NCBI GenBank assembly: GCA_025997215.1
Contig: BNUH01000121.1
Location: 1-6,810 of the forward strand
Length of the DNA: 6,810 nt
Origin: Clostridia bacterium
Lineage (GTDB): Bacteria > Bacillota_A > Clostridia > Christensenellales > Aristaeellaceae
Direction: 5' to 3'
This document shows, in pieces, positions 5,203-6,810 of this stretch. Each line of letters opens with the position of its first letter. Position 1 is the stretch's first letter. The position numbers and the translations under genes were made by a program. The notes below the pieces were generated by a model, which did not search any database, was not told the DNA's origin, and saw only the letters and a list, made by a program, of their open reading frames with translations.

Positions 5203-5985
5203 ATGGCTCAGCGCAATATAGCGAACCAATCGATCACCGGCGAGTCAACAGAAGAAAAAACCGATAGCAAGTTTACTGCAAATATCGGTTTTACACTTGG
5301 AGGAGTCAAACTTGATATAAAAAACCTTCAAGAGATAAAAATACCAAGAACAAAGATCACTCAAATTACGGTCATTGCTTTGACTTCATTGATAATAATT
5401 ATTGTAGCTTTCATAACCATTGCTTCTTTATATAATACAAATCTCAACAATATTGAATCACTCATGACTAAGTACCCCAAACTACCAGATGGTATTAAAG
5501 GTATGGTTAGAATTGTAAATCCTTCCAGTACTAGTGACGCAGGCGTTTGGGTATATAGGACTGCAGCGAGAGATGAGCAAGACTATGTTGGAAGTATAAA
5601 TCCCAATGAATTCTATTTGACCTACAATGACAAAGATATATACGATAACAATGATAATGTTGCAATACTGTACCCTGCATCCGGAAGTAAAGGCTATATT
5701 AATAAGCAGTATACTATATGGGAGAAATATAGTAATAACGCTCACGTTTATTCATTTATACGAGGAGTGATAGAGATTAAAAAAACATGTATCATATATA
5801 AGCATGATTATGATGATAAAGATCCTAGGAATCCTCCTGCACAAACAGGCACCAAACTGAGAGTTGTTGGTTATAATCGTAATCGCTGGGCCGTGATTTA
5901 TGATTGGTCTCCTGAAAACAACGACTACAAATATCCGATTATTGCATATGTTAATAGAGATGACTGTAATTTCATCAGTCAGTAA
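5203..5985 (+). CDS. Single-pass membrane protein with SH3b-like outer region, unknown function
   Basis: The start is ATG 5203, five bases after GGAGG (5193-5197). A TTG in frame at 5161 looks like part of a -35 box and is rejected. The 260-residue protein has a polar cytoplasmic tail (1-52), one hydrophobic helix (about 54-77, TSLIIIIVAFITIASLY) preceded by the basic KIPRTK, and an exterior domain (78-260). N-inside orientation is inferred from the positive charges. The outer part seems to hold two related beta modules: about 98-175 (MVRIVNPSS...GYINKQYTIW) and 187-258 (CIIYKHDY...TGTKLRVVGY...AYVNRDDCNFI). Each runs from a starting strand through a glycine-rich turn to a final strand, as bacterial SH3b domains do; this is fold guessing by eye. 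The gene is AT-rich compared with the repair cassette. Family not recognised. Confidence 0.8.
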   Translation: MAQRNIANQSITGESTEEKTDSKFTANIGFTLGGVKLDIKNLQEIKIPRTKITQITVIALTSLIIIIVAFITIASLYNTNLNNIESLMTKYPKLPDGIKGMVRIVNPSSTSDAGVWVYRTAARDEQDYVGSINPNEFYLTYNDKDIYDNNDNVAILYPASGSKGYINKQYTIWEKYSNNAHVYSFIRGVIEIKKTCIIYKHDYDDKDPRNPPAQTGTKLRVVGYNRNRWAVIYDWSPENNDYKYPIIAYVNRDDCNFISQ

Positions 5986-6129
5986 ACTCTTGTTTCTAGC
6001 CACAAAATAGCAATATCTGCGGATTGACGATGTAAAGGTCGCCTGTTAAGACGCGGTGATTGCGAGAATAATGCGATTAAAGAGTATTGGATGAATCTAA
6101 GAAATTTATTGTGAGGAGATAAAATATCT
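5986..6129 (+). promoter_or_regulatory. Spacer before the secreted-protein gene, weak promoter candidates only
   Basis: This 144-base gap has no gene. TTGACG at 6024-6029 could be a -35 box, but the best -10 at 17 bases (TAAGAC, 6047-6052) is poor. GCAAT (6010-6014) and ATTGC (6059-6063) are complementary and could close a long loop. No intrinsic terminator is evident after the preceding gene, so readthrough into the next gene is possible. Confidence 0.3.
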
Positions 6130-6726
6130 ATGAACAAAAAGTTATGTGTCACTACTTCGGCTATTTTCATACTGCAGATAATGTTTTGTTTTGCTCCCAT
6201 ACACTGTACTACCGCAATAGCGACTGAGAGTTTGGATATCAAGACCTCAGGAGCCGATAATTTTGTCGCATACAATAGCCAATATACCTTCTATCTGGCA
6301 GAGACATCTGGATCACAAAACAGAGCGGAATACTTAATCCGAATAGATCCAGATGGAAAAGAAACAATAATTGCACAATTTGAATACGCACAAATTGAGT
6401 ATTGCGACGATACATATCTCTATATAATAGATCATTATTTTACTAATTACAAATCAGAAGCCGATAAAATATGGCACTATATCTATTATATGGTGCGATG
6501 TGATACTGGTGAGTTATCAACTGTCGATTCCTTTCCCGTTTTCTATTCGGATAATACAACTTCAACGAGACAGCAAAAAGGTTATGTTGCTGAGAGTCCA
6601 CCTTATTATGGTTTCCATGAAACAGACACATATAGCACAGGAGAATACTCCTTTAGTGTCGTTTATAACGACGATACTAAAACGTTGATATACTCCGTCT
6701 CGCCAAGATTTTCCACTATAGATTAA
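6130..6726 (+). CDS. Small secreted protein with Sec signal peptide, unknown function
   Basis: The ATG at 6130 follows GAGGAG (6113-6118) by 11 bases, slightly long but usable. The 198-residue product begins MNKK, then a hydrophobic core (about 5-24) and an A-I-A site at 29-31, fitting signal peptidase I cleavage before Thr32. A nearby Cys26 does not sit in a proper lipobox, so a lipoprotein is unlikely. The mature part is acidic, very rich in Tyr and Asp, and beta-rich. The segment YLIRIDPDGKETII (68-81) and the later YYMVRCDTGELSTV (119-132) look like repeated propeller-type strands, similar to DUF5050-like extracytoplasmic proteins, but only two are visible. Cys92 and Cys124 could form a disulphide. 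The coding sequence is very AT-rich. No family is recognised. It follows the membrane protein gene by 144 bases and may work with it outside the cell. Confidence 0.8.
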   Translation: MNKKLCVTTSAIFILQIMFCFAPIHCTTAIATESLDIKTSGADNFVAYNSQYTFYLAETSGSQNRAEYLIRIDPDGKETIIAQFEYAQIEYCDDTYLYIIDHYFTNYKSEADKIWHYIYYMVRCDTGELSTVDSFPVFYSDNTTSTRQQKGYVAESPPYYGFHETDTYSTGEYSFSVVYNDDTKTLIYSVSPRFSTID

Positions 6727-6809
6727 GAAGCATTTGAGAGAACGAATTGGTCAAAAGGCAGGTCGATACCCTGATCATCGTAAAGCTGAACCCGATAACT
6801 GATTAACGA
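6723..6809 (-). CDS. Possible C-terminal end of a convergent gene, cut by the window edge
   Basis: On the minus strand a frame is open from the window edge to TAA at 6725-6723, giving 28 residues that include YRVQLYDDQGIDLPFDQF. The sequence reads like real protein, and its stop codon overlaps the stop of the secreted-protein gene by two bases. With so little visible it could equally be chance; another frame on the plus strand is also open here but has no start codon. Confidence 0.25.
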   Translation of the reverse strand, partial: SLISYRVQLYDDQGIDLPFDQFVLSNAS

Positions 6810-6810
6810 G

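Noticed and set aside
6727..6810. Plus-strand open frame after the secreted-protein gene
   Set aside because: It has no start codon and closes at a TGA before the window end, so there is nothing to support a gene.

Overview
The window looks like a piece of a Bacillota chromosome, most likely from the Paenibacillaceae. The reasons are strong AAGGAGG-type ribosome binding sites, sigma-A-like promoters with 17-base spacers, and protein resemblances that I know only from memory. It holds nine well-supported coding regions, one of them cut by the left window edge, plus a doubtful gene end at the right edge. I see no rRNA, tRNA, CRISPR array or insertion sequence.

Bases 1-1468 are a tightly packed plus-strand unit. 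The 3' end of an unrecognised conserved gene overlaps a 43-residue cysteine-rich mini-protein by 11 bases. That gene in turn overlaps an HSL-type alpha/beta hydrolase (esterase) by 4 bases (ATGA).

Bases 1479-4740 are a DNA-damage-tolerance cassette. A self-cleaving LexA-like repressor (HTH plus S24 peptidase, with an Ala-Gly cleavage site and a Ser/Lys dyad) runs leftward, followed by a 60-residue very basic protein. Divergent from it is a three-gene operon: a Y-family DNA polymerase (DinB/UvrX type with a beta-clamp peptide), an uncharacterised 96-residue beta-rich protein, and an SRAP/YedK/HMCES-type abasic-site crosslinking protein. The 127-base divergent spacer carries two face-to-face promoters, and an inverted repeat has its arms on both -35 boxes. 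I see no classical Gram-positive LexA box there. The simplest reading is a self-contained SOS-like switch: DNA damage triggers repressor self-cleavage, which releases translesion polymerase and abasic-site protection together.

Bases 4741-5202 hold no convincing gene. They contain a tandem repeat, a 20-base palindrome, a near-consensus promoter and about 300 bases of potentially structured leader RNA that matches no riboswitch class I know.

Bases 5203-6726 are more AT-rich and encode two unrecognised proteins that leave the cytoplasm: a single-pass membrane protein with an SH3b-like outer region, and a small secreted protein. They may have been acquired separately from the repair cassette. 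The last 85 bases may hold the end of a convergent gene, but this is weak.
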